Source of the DNA: Candidatus Latescibacterota bacterium
Lineage (GTDB): Bacteria > Latescibacterota > UBA2968 > GCA-2709665
NCBI GenBank assembly: GCA_021295655.1
Contig: JAGWBX010000052.1
Span: 1 to 47,627, forward strand
DNA: 47,627 bases
Direction: 5' to 3'
In this document: piece after piece, positions 25,371 through 34,353 of the stretch
Layout of the letters: each line of letters starts with the position of its first letter
Numbering within the stretch: the stretch's first letter is position 1
Notes under the pieces: generated by a model
The model's database searches: none
The model's input: only the letters and a program-made list of their open reading frames with translations
What the model was told of the DNA's origin: nothing
Made by a program: the position numbers and the translations under genes

Positions 25371-25567
25371 GGGCAGCGCTCCGGGAAGGGCATACGTTTG
25401 TGAGGCCGAACAGCAAGGGAGATATTGGAATCGCTCGAGGGTTCTGCCACAAGGCGAAATGCGTGCGTGACGTCCAGCCAATTTACCAAATCGGACGGCC
25501 GGTATCCAATAGAAGAAAGGCGGGCTCGAAAAGCAGCGATAAGTTTTCAGCTGGAAGCGAAAATCAG

Positions 25568-25596
25568 CTCACACGGAGACACAAAGACACAAAGGG
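25568..25596. repeat. Dispersed ACACAAAG-type repeat
   Basis: GCTCACACGGAGACACAAAG followed by ACACAAAGGG; the same motif is at 23.5, 30.4 (inverted) and 33.8 kb. Confidence 0.65.
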
Positions 25597-25618
25597 AACC
25601 CGGAAACACCTGAAATGC

Positions 25619-25640
25619 GGGCAACCACAAGGGTTGTCCG
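25619..25640. repeat. Dispersed palindrome, GGGCAACC family
   Basis: GGGCAACCACAAGGGTTGTCC, an imperfect copy with one arm mismatch. Confidence 0.6.
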
Positions 25641-25737
25641 ACAAATGCAAGGGCGGCGCAGACCACTACCCCGGCCCACTCAGACAGAGCAGTCAGCTAT
25701 CAGTGTTCAGCTGTCAGCCAAAAGCGAAAACAATAGC

Positions 25738-25790
25738 CAAATCAAAAACCCCTTCTCACCAAATTCCCTGCCTACGGCGTGTTCCTTGAA
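25738..25790. repeat. Long dispersed repeat, block A (inverted copy near 38.44-38.49 kb)
   Basis: About 50 bp including AAATTCCCTGCCTACGGCGT and GTTCCTT, present as reverse complement at 38437-38490. Confidence 0.8.
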
Positions 25791-25941
25791 ACCGGGAAGA
25801 CGGGAGACGGGAGAGGGTAGAGATTGCCTGCCTTGTGAGATTTCTTTTCGTGCCGGAGGCAAGAAGGAATAAGATTGCGGGCAAGGATTTCTTCTACCGG
25901 CTTCCCTCTACCTTCTTACCGCCTTTAGAAAAGTCGCCGAG

Positions 25942-25989
25942 CGGCGCCCTTCTTTTTCGCCCTTTTTTCTTGGGGCGCAGCAAGAAAAA
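25942..25989. repeat. Long dispersed repeat, block B (inverted copy at 38086-38131)
   Basis: CGGCGCCCTTCTTTTTCGCC with AGCAAGAAAAA further on, matched as reverse complement near 38.1 kb with a few differences. Confidence 0.75.
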
Positions 25990-26281
25990 CGGGGAGATTC
26001 AAAAAAAAGGTGGTTCGCGGGAAAGGTGATTGTTGAAGCAAAGATTCGGTCCGCCCGGCAGCCAGTTTCACAGGATGTATGTCCGTCATCAACCGACCCG
26101 ACAGGAAGCGACAGGAAATCGCATGAGGACCATTGAGGAAGTCTCATGCATTAGCGCCGGGGTTGCGGGCTGGAATGACGAGCGCTATATTGAGGCCATT
26201 CAACCTGTCGTTCGATGTTAAAGACCGGCGTGTTCCGTATGGGTTGCGGAATCTTGCTTTTGCGCGGTCAGGAGGATCTTA

Positions 26282-27286
26282 ATGAAAATTCTGGTGACCG
26301 GCGCGGCGGGTCAGGTGGGGTGCCGGCTGGTACGACAGCTTCTGGACCTGAACCTGGAAGTCCGGGGTACCGTATTGCCGGACGATCCGTGCCTGATCCG
26401 TCTGGACGGTCTGGACGTGGAACTCGTGGAAGGGGACCTGACCAACGGAGATTTCACGAAGAGGGTGGTCTCCGGGACGGATGCCGTAATCCACACGGCC
26501 AACCTGGTGGGACCCCATTTCGAGATCAACACCCGGATCAACCTGGAAGTGTCGCGGGCGTGCGGGCAGTTCTCGGAAAGGCTGGAGCGCTACGTCTACG
26601 TGAGTTCGTCAGGCGTTTTTCCGAACAACGGCGAGAACATCGCCTGCGCCTACCATCCCGTGGACGAACTGCATCCCAAACGGCCCGATAACGAGTATTC
26701 CCTCTCGAAATATATCGGAGAACTGATGGCGGAACGGACGTCCCGTGAGACCGGGCTGCGAATATCCATCGTACGGCCCAGCCACGTGCTGTCCGGCTGC
26801 TCGATTTTCGACCAGTTCACGGCTGGACGGGTCTGCTCGATATTGAAAGCGGGCCAGGTGGGTCCGCGTACCGAAATGTATATGAACGACGGTACCGAAC
26901 TGTGGCACGAGATCGAGGCGCGGGCCGAAGATCCCGATCAGCCGTGCGCCGTCCGGGACGAGGCCGGTCGGCCCTGGTACTATCAGCCGAACGACGCCCG
27001 CGACATCGCGCATTGCATTGTGTGCGCCTTGGGGTCTCCGGATGCGGTTGGCGAGTCGTTCAACGGCGGCGCCCCGGCCCCCTTCATGTTTCCCGAGGGC
27101 GCCCGGCTGCTCGGGGAAATCAGGGGACGTGAACCCCTGGAGGTGACGGTGCCGGTGCGCTGGATGTACGATCACGACATCACGAAAGCGAAGACGCTGA
27201 TCGGTTACCGTCCAAGGGGAGATTTGGCGACGATGATGGCATCGGCCGCGGCCTTCGAGGCGGGCGAGCCCGACTTCCGGTGGTGA
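26282..27286 (+). CDS. NAD-dependent epimerase/dehydratase (extended SDR)
   Basis: A 334-aa extended short-chain dehydrogenase. The cofactor motif GAAGQVG lies at residues 7-13, DLTNGDFTKR and TDAVIHTANLVG follow, and the catalytic Ser and YxxxK occur in VYVSSSGVFP (about 110) and EYSLSKYIGE (about 140). The family acts on nucleotide sugars or other hydroxylated substrates; the C-terminal part (PNDARDIAHCI) is the usual substrate-domain strand. The ATG has AGGAGGATCTTA upstream. Neighbours (Ldh2, methyltransferase) run in the opposite direction, so it is probably transcribed alone. Which epimerase or dehydratase it is cannot be told. Confidence 0.9.
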   Translation: MKILVTGAAGQVGCRLVRQLLDLNLEVRGTVLPDDPCLIRLDGLDVELVEGDLTNGDFTKRVVSGTDAVIHTANLVGPHFEINTRINLEVSRACGQFSERLERYVYVSSSGVFPNNGENIACAYHPVDELHPKRPDNEYSLSKYIGELMAERTSRETGLRISIVRPSHVLSGCSIFDQFTAGRVCSILKAGQVGPRTEMYMNDGTELWHEIEARAEDPDQPCAVRDEAGRPWYYQPNDARDIAHCIVCALGSPDAVGESFNGGAPAPFMFPEGARLLGEIRGREPLEVTVPVRWMYDHDITKAKTLIGYRPRGDLATMMASAAAFEAGEPDFRW

Positions 27287-27368
27287 GACTCGGCAATCGG
27301 GTGATATCGATGCCCAGCGGCGGGACTCGACGAGCCCGGGCGTCCGGGGCAGCTGAACGTGTAGCCGA

Positions 27369-28127
27369 TCAGGATGCCTGCGCGGGCGCGCCGAGGAGAA
27401 TGAGGTTACGGTTGGTGATGCGCCGGTCGATTGCCGTGATCTTGTAGGCCCCGTACCGGCCGGCAATGACACCTGCCGCAGCTGTGTACCTCGCGTAGTC
27501 GTCAAGATGATTGATGCGCCGCAGGTAGATCCGGTCCCGGATGCAGCAGGGCATGGCCGCGAAACACGCGTTCGCCGCGCCGGCCATCTCCAGCGCGTCC
27601 CGGGTGCCTTCGTTGCAGGCGTGGATGCAGATGACGTAGGACCGCGGGCCCAGTTCCACGTCCTTGAAATCAGATTCGATATACTCGACGTTCTCCATGG
27701 GCACACCCTGCTCGCGCACGATCTCCAGATAGTGATCGAAGGCCGGCCGGCGTTCCAGGTCCACGCAGACCACACGCAGCTTGCGAAAGCGCCAGGCCAG
27801 CAGGATGCCCAGTAGACCGTGACCGCAAGCCAGGTCGAATATCGTCTCCACGTTGCCCGCGCGCCACTGTTCATAGATGGCCTGACCGATGCGTTTGTAT
27901 GCTTCGAAGGTTTCGAACAGTTCCTTCACACGCAGATATCTGGGGTGTCGGTCCACAATTCCCGAAATAAGAGCTGAAAGGGATTCGCTGCGGCCGGTTT
28001 CCGCCACGTACGTAAGGATAAGCTCCAGCCGTTCTCCGTCCAGGTCGCGAACCATCACGTTGGGATTCATTGAAAAGCGGTCCAGCATGTCGGGCTGCCA
28101 CAAGCCGTCGTATTTCTCTTTCGCCAT
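27369..28127 (-). CDS. Class I SAM-dependent methyltransferase
   Basis: A 252-aa methyltransferase. Motif I is FDLACGHGLLGILLAWRF (about residue 92), followed by VCVDLERRPAF (motif II acid), an acidic motif near VEYIESDF, and IHACNEGTRDALEM with AAMPCCIRD later on. The Cys pair in MPCCI recalls TRM13-like or METTL25-like methyltransferases, but this is only a resemblance. The start is uncertain: M at 28127 (MAKEKYDGLWQPD) is preferred over the longer opening to 28220, without a clear ribosome site. It converges with the epimerase gene, whose stop is 82 bp away. Confidence 0.78.
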   Translation of the reverse strand: MAKEKYDGLWQPDMLDRFSMNPNVMVRDLDGERLELILTYVAETGRSESLSALISGIVDRHPRYLRVKELFETFEAYKRIGQAIYEQWRAGNVETIFDLACGHGLLGILLAWRFRKLRVVCVDLERRPAFDHYLEIVREQGVPMENVEYIESDFKDVELGPRSYVICIHACNEGTRDALEMAGAANACFAAMPCCIRDRIYLRRINHLDDYARYTAAAGVIAGRYGAYKITAIDRRITNRNLILLGAPAQAS

Positions 28128-28299
28128 AACGTAGTCCGGGCAACGGGATTCAGGTTCTTTCAGGACGGACAAATATAGCCAATCCGTTCGCACAACGCAA
28201 AACGGGCGGATGCGGACCAACGCGGTCGCGCTTCTTCGACCGCAATCTGACTTGATCGCACGCGAAACGTCTCAAACGTATCTGACGGGAGGACTGGCT

Positions 28300-29307
28300 T
28301 TGAAGCCCTTCAAGGATTCAACAGACATCGCAGGAAACGGACCTCTGCTGCGAGCGCGCATGCATGAGGACGGATATCTCTTCATCCGAAGCCTGTTGCC
28401 CGGAGAGATCCTGGAAGCATTGCGATCGGCATTTCTCGAGATCGCCCGGGAAGCCGGATGGGCGCGGAAGGACACGCCGAGGGAGGACGCCATTGCGGAC
28501 CTGAACGGATTCTGCGTTGAGCCCGAGCCGGCCTATATGGACGTGTACGCCGAAATGTACGGGCTGGAAGCGTTTCACGCGCTACAGCACCACCCGAACA
28601 TCGTTACTCTTCTCGAGCGAATGGCCGGCGAACCGATTCTGCCGCATGCGCGCATCATCGCGAGAACCATCTTCCCTCAACGGGAGGCGTATACGACCCC
28701 GGCCCATCAGGACTTCATCCCCATCCAGGGGACAGCTGAAACGTACACCGCCTGGATCCCGCTGGCCGATCTGCCGTCCAGGATGGGCGGCCTGCAGGTC
28801 GCCGCCGGTTCTCATCGCAAGGGCGTGTACGACTTCAAGCCGGCCTTGGGTGCGGGTGGAATCGAGATCACCGATCCCCTCGAAGGCGCCTGGGTCAACA
28901 GTCCGTTCGAGCAGGGCGACGTCCTCTTCTTCCACAGTATGCTCGTTCACAAGGGGCTTCCGAACCGCTCCGACCGTCTCCGCATGTCCATCGACGCGCG
29001 ATATCAGAGGATCAGCGATCCCATCGCGCCGGGAAGCATTCTTCCCCACAGCCAACCAAACACCTGGGAGAACATCTATCGGGGATGGAAGAACGAATCG
29101 CTGAAGTACTACTGGGAGAAATACGAACTGGAGATTAAGGAATACGACAACAGTTACCACGACAGGCGGGACCGGATGGCCCTCGACATGGCCGGGAAGG
29201 GAGACGAGACGGCCATCTCCGCGCTCCAGCGCATTATCGCGCGGCACAACGATCCGGCGATGAGGGAAAAGGCGGCCGAATTGTTGGCCCGGTTTGAGGA
29301 GAACTGA
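28300..29307 (+). CDS. Phytanoyl-CoA dioxygenase (PhyH) family protein
   Basis: A 335-aa Fe(II)/2-oxoglutarate-dependent oxygenase, third in the window. HxD is in AHQDFIPIQG (about residue 136), the distal His in MLVHKGLPN (about 219), Arg in NRSDRLRMS after it. The start is uncertain: the TTG at 28300 has GGGAGG six bases upstream; an ATG at 28360 gives a shorter form that still keeps the motifs. A C-terminal helical extension (WENIYRGWKNESLKYYW and SALQRIIARHNDPAM) is absent in the other two copies and suggests a different substrate or partner. The gene is divergent from the methyltransferase at 27369-28127. Confidence 0.85.
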   Translation: MKPFKDSTDIAGNGPLLRARMHEDGYLFIRSLLPGEILEALRSAFLEIAREAGWARKDTPREDAIADLNGFCVEPEPAYMDVYAEMYGLEAFHALQHHPNIVTLLERMAGEPILPHARIIARTIFPQREAYTTPAHQDFIPIQGTAETYTAWIPLADLPSRMGGLQVAAGSHRKGVYDFKPALGAGGIEITDPLEGAWVNSPFEQGDVLFFHSMLVHKGLPNRSDRLRMSIDARYQRISDPIAPGSILPHSQPNTWENIYRGWKNESLKYYWEKYELEIKEYDNSYHDRRDRMALDMAGKGDETAISALQRIIARHNDPAMREKAAELLARFEEN

Positions 29308-29328
29308 GTACTTTTCGGATCGGGGACG

Positions 29329-30105
29329 TCAGGTGCTTTTGCCATAGACCCCGTCCAGATCTTGCGAAGTCTCCTCGAGCATCTGCAGGAGTGCCATGAA
29401 CTCGCTGCCGTAGGCGATCAGCATCGCGCCCATGTCATGCAACTCCTGAACGTGCTCCGCGGAAGCCGCCGGGCATCCCCACGCCACACCCCGTTCGCCC
29501 GCAACGTCCGCGACCTTCCGGATGGCTTCGTCAAGTGTGTATCCCGGTTTCAGCCGGTCGATCCTCAAAGCGAGGTCGCCCGGTCCGATGAACAGGCCGT
29601 CGACACCCGCCGTGGACGCGATCGCGTCCAGGTTTTCCATGGCCAGGGGCGTTTCGATTTGAACGACGAGGAAGGTCTCGCGGTTGGCATCGTCCACGTA
29701 TGTTTCGCCGCCTGATACATAGAAGTCGGCATCGAGCCCGGCCGCGTCCTGGCCGCGGTCGCCAACCGGCGGGAACTTGACGGCGTCCACCAGCATCCGC
29801 GCCTTCTCCGGCGTGGACACGTGCGGAATCATCAGGCCCGTCGCGCCGTCTTCCAGATATCGATACAACCTCGTCCGCTCCGTCGTCGGCGGGCGGAACA
29901 GACAGTCAATGTCGTACAGGTGGAAGTAGGCGAGCATTGACTGGATTTCACGGTCGGTAAAACAGCGATGCTCCCCGTCCAGCCAGATACAGTCATAGCC
30001 CGCGTTTGCGGCCATCCGGATGTACGCGGGTATGAAGTGACCGAGTCCGCAAATCCGGGCCGGTTCGCCATCGCGTATTTTCGCAAGCAGTTTACTCTTA
30101 CGCAT
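29329..30105 (-). CDS. HpcH/HpaI-type aldolase
   Basis: A 258-aa class II pyruvate aldolase of the HpcH/HpaI/citrate-lyase-beta family. DCIWLDGEHRCFTDREI (about residue 38), LFRPPTTERTRLYRYLEDGA, GLMIPHVSTPEKA, and VVQIETPLAMENLDAI with GVDGLFIGPGDLA carry the expected substrate and metal residues (Glu in QIET and Asp in GPGDL). Such enzymes cleave or form 2-keto-3-deoxy acids, for example in sugar-acid breakdown. The ATG has AGGAG upstream. It converges with the PhyH gene. With the racemase/dehydratase-like and hydroxyacid dehydrogenases elsewhere it could complete a keto-deoxy acid pathway. Confidence 0.93.
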   Translation of the reverse strand: MRKSKLLAKIRDGEPARICGLGHFIPAYIRMAANAGYDCIWLDGEHRCFTDREIQSMLAYFHLYDIDCLFRPPTTERTRLYRYLEDGATGLMIPHVSTPEKARMLVDAVKFPPVGDRGQDAAGLDADFYVSGGETYVDDANRETFLVVQIETPLAMENLDAIASTAGVDGLFIGPGDLALRIDRLKPGYTLDEAIRKVADVAGERGVAWGCPAASAEHVQELHDMGAMLIAYGSEFMALLQMLEETSQDLDGVYGKST

Positions 30106-30360
30106 TTTTGTGACTCCTGGAGTAAGGATTGACGCTCTCCGGACCCCGCCAGTCGGATCTTGAACAAGGGGATCCGGAAATTGGTGTGGGATCTGCCCAT
30201 TGGCGGGCTATACCATACGGGATACGCGACAGGAAAACCAGCATCTTCTGACGCGGATGGATGCACATCAACGAGACGTTAGCAGGCGTCATTCCAGGAA
30301 TACCTCACGACCGTCATGACGTGGGGGTTTCGCTCCTGGTTTTGAGCTGATTGCTGTTTT

Positions 30361-30396
30361 TCCTTCGTGTCTTCGTGTCTTTGTGTCTTCGTGTGA
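30361..30396. repeat. Dispersed ACACAAAG-type repeat, reverse orientation
   Basis: CTTCGTGTCTTCGTGTCTTT and GTGTCTTCGTGTGAG, the complement of the runs at 23.5, 25.6 and 33.8 kb. Confidence 0.65.
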
Positions 30397-30476
30397 GTTG
30401 ACGTTGGATTGTAGCTGATTGTGGTTTTTTCTGAGAGATGATAGCTGGTTTTCCGACCACAACAACGGGAGGAATG

Positions 30477-31598
30477 ATGGCCAAATATCGAGCTGGAGTG
30501 ATCGGCCTGGGCTGGATGGGCTTGCTCTACGATCTCGCGGAACGCATCCCGGACCTTTTCGACGTCGACGACGTGGACCGGCCGACGCCGGAACTGAACG
30601 TCCATCGCCGGTTCTATCACCACGACCATCCGGGGACCGAAGGGAATCCGACCACCTATGCGGAGGCGCTGCACAGCCGTCCCGAGGTGGAACTGGCGGC
30701 TGCAGCCGACCGGGACCCGAAACGGCTCGCGGCGTTTACGGAACGCTACGGCATAAGGGCAACCTACACGGATGCCGAAGCCATGCTGCGCGCCGAACGC
30801 CCGGATATCGTGGCCGTCGCCACGAATACGAAAGGACGGGCCGACCTGACCTGTCTGGCCGTGGCGCACGGCGCGCGCGGCATTGTTACCGACAAGCCGA
30901 TGTGCCACACGCTCGAGGAGGCGGACCGCATGGTTTCAACCTGCGCTGAAGCGGGCGTCCCGCTCAGTTGCGGCGCGATCACGACAACGCACCCCTCTTT
31001 CGGCAAAGCCAGGGAACTGGTGCAAAGCGGGGCCATCGGTAAAATCCGGTCGATCGAGGCCGACTCGCCGTTCGCGCAACATCAGAACTGGTCGTACTTC
31101 CTGGACAGCCCGCCGGCATGGGTGTCCGGAATCGGGGACCTGCCCCGCCGCGGAGCGGGCACTGACGAGTTCGACGGTCCCGGCGGAAGCGATGAATTCA
31201 GGGGTCAGGGAATCATGGTTACTGCGGACCGGACGGTGGTACATTTTCGGGCGGGAGCGCCCGGAGTCCGGCTGGAGGGGAGTACGGGAGAGATCCGGTT
31301 CGAGGGGGCCCGTCGATGGCGGCTGAGACAGCAGTTGGAGACAACCGGCAATGTTCGCGTGGAAATGCCGTGGCCGGAGCCGCAATTCGTGTATCCGTAC
31401 GGTGCGGTCTACTCGCTGAACGACGTGATCGACTGCATGGAAGGCCGTCTGGACGAGCCGAAGAACTCGGGCCGGCGGATTGCCGTGGCCCTGGAAGTTG
31501 AGATCGCGCTGAAGCTCTCTTCGGCGCGAGGCGGAGAGCGCGTGGCGCATCCTCTTGAAGACCGTTCGCTCGGGTTGAATTACGACTGGTTCCGGTAG
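30477..31598 (+). CDS. Gfo/Idh/MocA family oxidoreductase
   Basis: A 373-aa NAD(P)-dependent sugar or inositol dehydrogenase-like enzyme. The N-terminal Rossmann domain has AGVIGLGWMG (residue 5) and later AAAADRDPKRL and DIVAVATNTKG. GIVTDKPMCHTLEEAD carries the family Lys in the DKP motif (about 140). The C-terminal domain contains GKIRSIEADSPFAQ and GRLDEPKNSGRR. The catalytic His region is not clear. The start is the ATG at 30477 with GGGAGG just upstream; ATG at 30474 has too short a spacing. It is divergent from the aldolase and may share its pathway. Confidence 0.9.
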   Translation: MAKYRAGVIGLGWMGLLYDLAERIPDLFDVDDVDRPTPELNVHRRFYHHDHPGTEGNPTTYAEALHSRPEVELAAAADRDPKRLAAFTERYGIRATYTDAEAMLRAERPDIVAVATNTKGRADLTCLAVAHGARGIVTDKPMCHTLEEADRMVSTCAEAGVPLSCGAITTTHPSFGKARELVQSGAIGKIRSIEADSPFAQHQNWSYFLDSPPAWVSGIGDLPRRGAGTDEFDGPGGSDEFRGQGIMVTADRTVVHFRAGAPGVRLEGSTGEIRFEGARRWRLRQQLETTGNVRVEMPWPEPQFVYPYGAVYSLNDVIDCMEGRLDEPKNSGRRIAVALEVEIALKLSSARGGERVAHPLEDRSLGLNYDWFR

Positions 31599-31634
31599 AG
31601 AGACGGATTCCGTCTCGAATCGCACGGCTGTGCC

Positions 31635-32615
31635 CTACGCCCACGGGACCGGAAGCGCAAACTCGCGGGCGAGGCCCTCGAGCGACGTTACCGCTTTCGC
31701 ACTCACGGGAATTCCGTTCTCCCGATAGTCGGCCTCCTTACCCCAGGCCCTCTGCCCCGGCAGGCCCGCATCCGATAGTCCGGGCAGCGGCTGCATCTTC
31801 GCGGTCTCGGCCATCAGGTCGTCCATGTCCGCCTTGAAGGCATCGGGAGAGGTGAAGCGGCTCACGTCCAGCGCCATGTGAAAACCGGACTGGTCCGCGC
31901 CCTGAAACCTCGTGGTTCGCCGGTCAAATTCGGGAAGCATCTGTCCCCCCAGGGTCCCCGAAAGGATGTTGGCCACGTGAGACATGCCGGTGGCCTTCAC
32001 GAATACCGCCGGATTCCTGCGCACGTCCTCGTCGTCGGCCACGAAATGGCTGGCATAGTCGAGCAGGAAGTTGGGCCGACCGGGACCCGAGGGCATCCCG
32101 AAGGCCAGCGGCGGGCTGCCCTGGATCGAGGCACGGATGCTGTTGGCGCGGTCGTAGGACGGGGCGGCGCTCCGGCCGGAGAGACTGATGCCGATGAGGT
32201 CCTCCCTCAGCGCCATCCGCACGTATTTCCCCGAGCTGCCCAGATGGTCGTGATAGACGGTCGTGACCACGCCGACGCCCAGTTCTTTGGCCCTGGCAAT
32301 GGCCATCTGCATCGCTTGTGTCGCAACGATCATCCCCAGGCCGCCGTCCCCGTTGAGCGCGGCGGTCGCGGGGCCTTCGTGGAGAACCCGGATGGTCGGA
32401 TCGGGATTGGCGCGTCCTACCTGAAATGAGCGGACGTATCGCTCCACCTGCATCACGCCGTGGCTGACCACGCCGCGCAGTTCGGTGTCGACCAGCAGAT
32501 CGGCGATCAATCGGGCATGCGCCACGGGCAAAGGCACGGCTTCGTAGATTGCGCATACGAGGCCCCGCAGGTCTTCGACGGGGACGCGAATCCCATTTTT
32601 CGGTGGGACGTTCAT
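31635..32615 (-). CDS. Ldh2-type malate/L-lactate dehydrogenase family protein
   Basis: A 326-aa member of the malate/L-lactate dehydrogenase family, paralogue of the gene at 24300-25370. ELRGVVSHGVMQVERY (about residue 42) holds the catalytic His region, VTTVYHDHLGSSGKYVRMA the nucleotide-binding part, and SIQGSPPLAFGMPSG matches the family glycine-rich turn, but the classical HKG motif near the C-terminal third is not evident, a difference from the other copy. The start ATG at 32615 has AAGGAGATT upstream. Reading rightwards its promoter must lie in or beyond MITE copy 2, 37 bp upstream. Confidence 0.85.
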   Translation of the reverse strand: MNVPPKNGIRVPVEDLRGLVCAIYEAVPLPVAHARLIADLLVDTELRGVVSHGVMQVERYVRSFQVGRANPDPTIRVLHEGPATAALNGDGGLGMIVATQAMQMAIARAKELGVGVVTTVYHDHLGSSGKYVRMALREDLIGISLSGRSAAPSYDRANSIRASIQGSPPLAFGMPSGPGRPNFLLDYASHFVADDEDVRRNPAVFVKATGMSHVANILSGTLGGQMLPEFDRRTTRFQGADQSGFHMALDVSRFTSPDAFKADMDDLMAETAKMQPLPGLSDAGLPGQRAWGKEADYRENGIPVSAKAVTSLEGLAREFALPVPWA

Positions 32616-32652
32616 GGATAATCTCCTTGATTGGTGATGAACCCGGCCATGG

Positions 32653-32778
32653 CAGCCCGTTGAAAACGTCCATCCGGGCTGCCTGCCTGTGCGGTGCACG
32701 CAGACAGGCGGCCGGCCCTTGCGGTAGAAATACTGCGTTGCGCTCCCTCACCTGCAGAGCGACTTTATCAACGGACTG
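32653..32778. mobile_element. MITE-like repeat, copy 2 (126 bp)
   Basis: Ends CAGCCCGTTGAAAACG (32653-32668) and CTTTATCAACGGACTG (32763-32778) match copy 1 with a few changes. Inside, GAAATACTGCGTTGCGCTCC is identical to copy 1. Compared with it, about 40 bp are missing and a roughly 30-bp palindromic piece (GCCTGCCTG ... CAGACAGGC) is added. No clear target duplication is visible. It fills most of the space between two divergent genes (32615 and 32788). Confidence 0.75.
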
Positions 32779-32787
32779 TCAGGAAAT

Positions 32788-33792
32788 ATGGGACCCTCTT
32801 CGCAACTGACGCAAGTACGGTTGGGACAGACCGATCTCCCGGTCACGCGCTACTGCCAGGGCACGGCCTTCCGCCACCTGGAGGGGAACGCACGCAATCC
32901 CCGGGCGGAGCGGGTGCTGCGGCATTGCCTGGACGCGGGCGTCAACTTCTTCGACTCCGCACAGGAGTACGGATGGGGCGCCTCGGAGGAACTGCTCGGA
33001 AGTGTGCTGGCCGGCCGTCGGGACAGCGCCGTCATCTGCACGAAGGTGCCGCCGACACATCCTCCCGCACGCGATGGAGGCGCGAGTGGTCCGGCGAGAT
33101 TCACCCGGGAGTTCCTGACGCGGCAGCTCGAGAGGTCGTTGAAGCGTATGCGCACCGATTTCGTCGACATGTATCTGCTACACTCGCCGGACGAGAGGAC
33201 CCCAGCTGCGGAGATCTGTGAATCAATGGATCGTCTCATCCGGTCCGGAAAAACGCGCTTCTGGGGCCTGTCCAACCACGATGCGGCATTCGTGGCGGCT
33301 TGCTGTGCGTTCAGCCGGGATGCCGGCACGAGTCCGCCGTCCGTTATCGAAGATTATTACACTGTGGCGGGCTATACGTTCACACCGGACGGGCGGTCGA
33401 GAATCCGAATGCTGGAACGAGAGATGTTTCCGGTCGTGCGCGCCGAGGGACTCGGGGTAATTGCGTACAGCCCGATGGATGCCGGCGAGTTGTCGCCCGG
33501 ACGCCAGCCCGATCCGGGTTCTCCGCTGGCGGAGATGCATGCCACGCTGGACGAGGCCGCGGAGGAACTGGGCGTCAGCCGGGCGCAGGTCTGCGTCGCC
33601 TGGGTGCTGGACCACCCGGAGGTGACGTCTGTGCTGGCCGGCCCCGAGAGCACAGCCCACGTCGATGAGACCGTCGCCGGTGCGGCGCTGAAGCTTCCGG
33701 AGGACGTGCGGGAGAAGCTGGACGCGGCGAGCGAGCACTACGGCAGAAGGTTGGAGGCGGCGTACCGGTCGGCTGGTGGCGGAACCGGCTGA
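32788..33792 (+). CDS. Aldo/keto reductase
   Basis: A 334-aa NAD(P)H-dependent aldo-keto reductase. Catalytic residues appear as Asp and Tyr in FFDSAQEYGWGASEE (about residues 56 and 61), Lys in VICTKVPP (about 85) and His in MYLLHSPDE (about 132). Later, GKTRFWGLSNHD and GLGVIAYSPM are family strands. The ATG at 32788 has AGGAA upstream and lies 10 bp from the end of MITE copy 2. The 295-aa paralogue at 15175-16062 also neighbours a MITE copy. The substrate is unknown. Confidence 0.92.
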   Translation: MGPSSQLTQVRLGQTDLPVTRYCQGTAFRHLEGNARNPRAERVLRHCLDAGVNFFDSAQEYGWGASEELLGSVLAGRRDSAVICTKVPPTHPPARDGGASGPARFTREFLTRQLERSLKRMRTDFVDMYLLHSPDERTPAAEICESMDRLIRSGKTRFWGLSNHDAAFVAACCAFSRDAGTSPPSVIEDYYTVAGYTFTPDGRSRIRMLEREMFPVVRAEGLGVIAYSPMDAGELSPGRQPDPGSPLAEMHATLDEAAEELGVSRAQVCVAWVLDHPEVTSVLAGPESTAHVDETVAGAALKLPEDVREKLDAASEHYGRRLEAAYRSAGGGTG

Positions 33793-33838
33793 GACAGAAG
33801 CAACTCCCGATTTCACTGACTACGGACAGACAACAATC

Positions 33839-33870
33839 GGCTCACACGAAGACACAGAGACACAAAGGGA
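33839..33870. repeat. Dispersed ACACAAAG-type repeat
   Basis: GGCTCACACGAAGACACAGA followed by GACACAAAGGG; same family as at 23.5, 25.6 and 30.4 kb. Confidence 0.65.
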
Positions 33871-33976
33871 AACCGATAAAGGCAGTGAAACGGGAGACAG
33901 TTGAGGACCCCGCCTCGATCAACCGGTCAGGATACAGTATCGCGACGTCAGTTCACGAATAACCGGGTTTATGCAG

Positions 33977-33996
33977 GGGCGGTTTGTGAACCGCCC
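33977..33996. repeat. Palindrome GGGCGGTT/AACCGCCC
   Basis: Perfect 8-bp arms with TGTG loop, related in layout to the GGGCAACC family. Confidence 0.6.
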
Positions 33997-34138
33997 GGCG
34001 GGGCAGACCCCTCCCCCGGCCCCGCACCGCGGCTCCTGGAGGCGCCGTTCGGAGGAACGAGAGACGACATGCCGGAGACGAAGTTCAGTATAGAGGGACG
34101 GTAGACCCGGGGATCCACGATCCCTGGTTGAGAGGGTG

Positions 34139-34160
34139 GAGCAGACATTCCTGTCTGCTC
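34139..34160. repeat. Palindrome GAGCAGACA/TGTCTGCTC, left flank of the AT-rich patch
   Basis: 9-bp arms around TTCC. The GGGTGG before it is also shared with the element at 36601-36630, which is in inverted orientation. Confidence 0.75.
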
Positions 34161-34353
34161 ATATAAAAGGCAGGATTTATCTTGCAGACTATCCCCCACA
34201 TGGCAGCTCTTCTCCAGCGGAGGGTCGTGCTTCTCCTTTTCTCCATATATCGAACTCTTCATTGACGGTCGACTCGTCGTTTTCAAATACCCGCTTGACA
34301 GTGTATGTTTTCTTCGATATATTTCCGAAACCGAATTCTAATATTGAAATCTA

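Larger units (their letters stand above)
25371..26281. other. Spacer of about 900 bp made mostly of dispersed repeats
   Basis: No gene is supported. It contains an ACACAAAG-type run (25568-25596), a GGGCAACC palindrome (25619-25640), a block matching in inverted orientation the text near 38.4 kb (25738-25790), and another matching near 38.1 kb (25942-25989). Confidence 0.6.
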
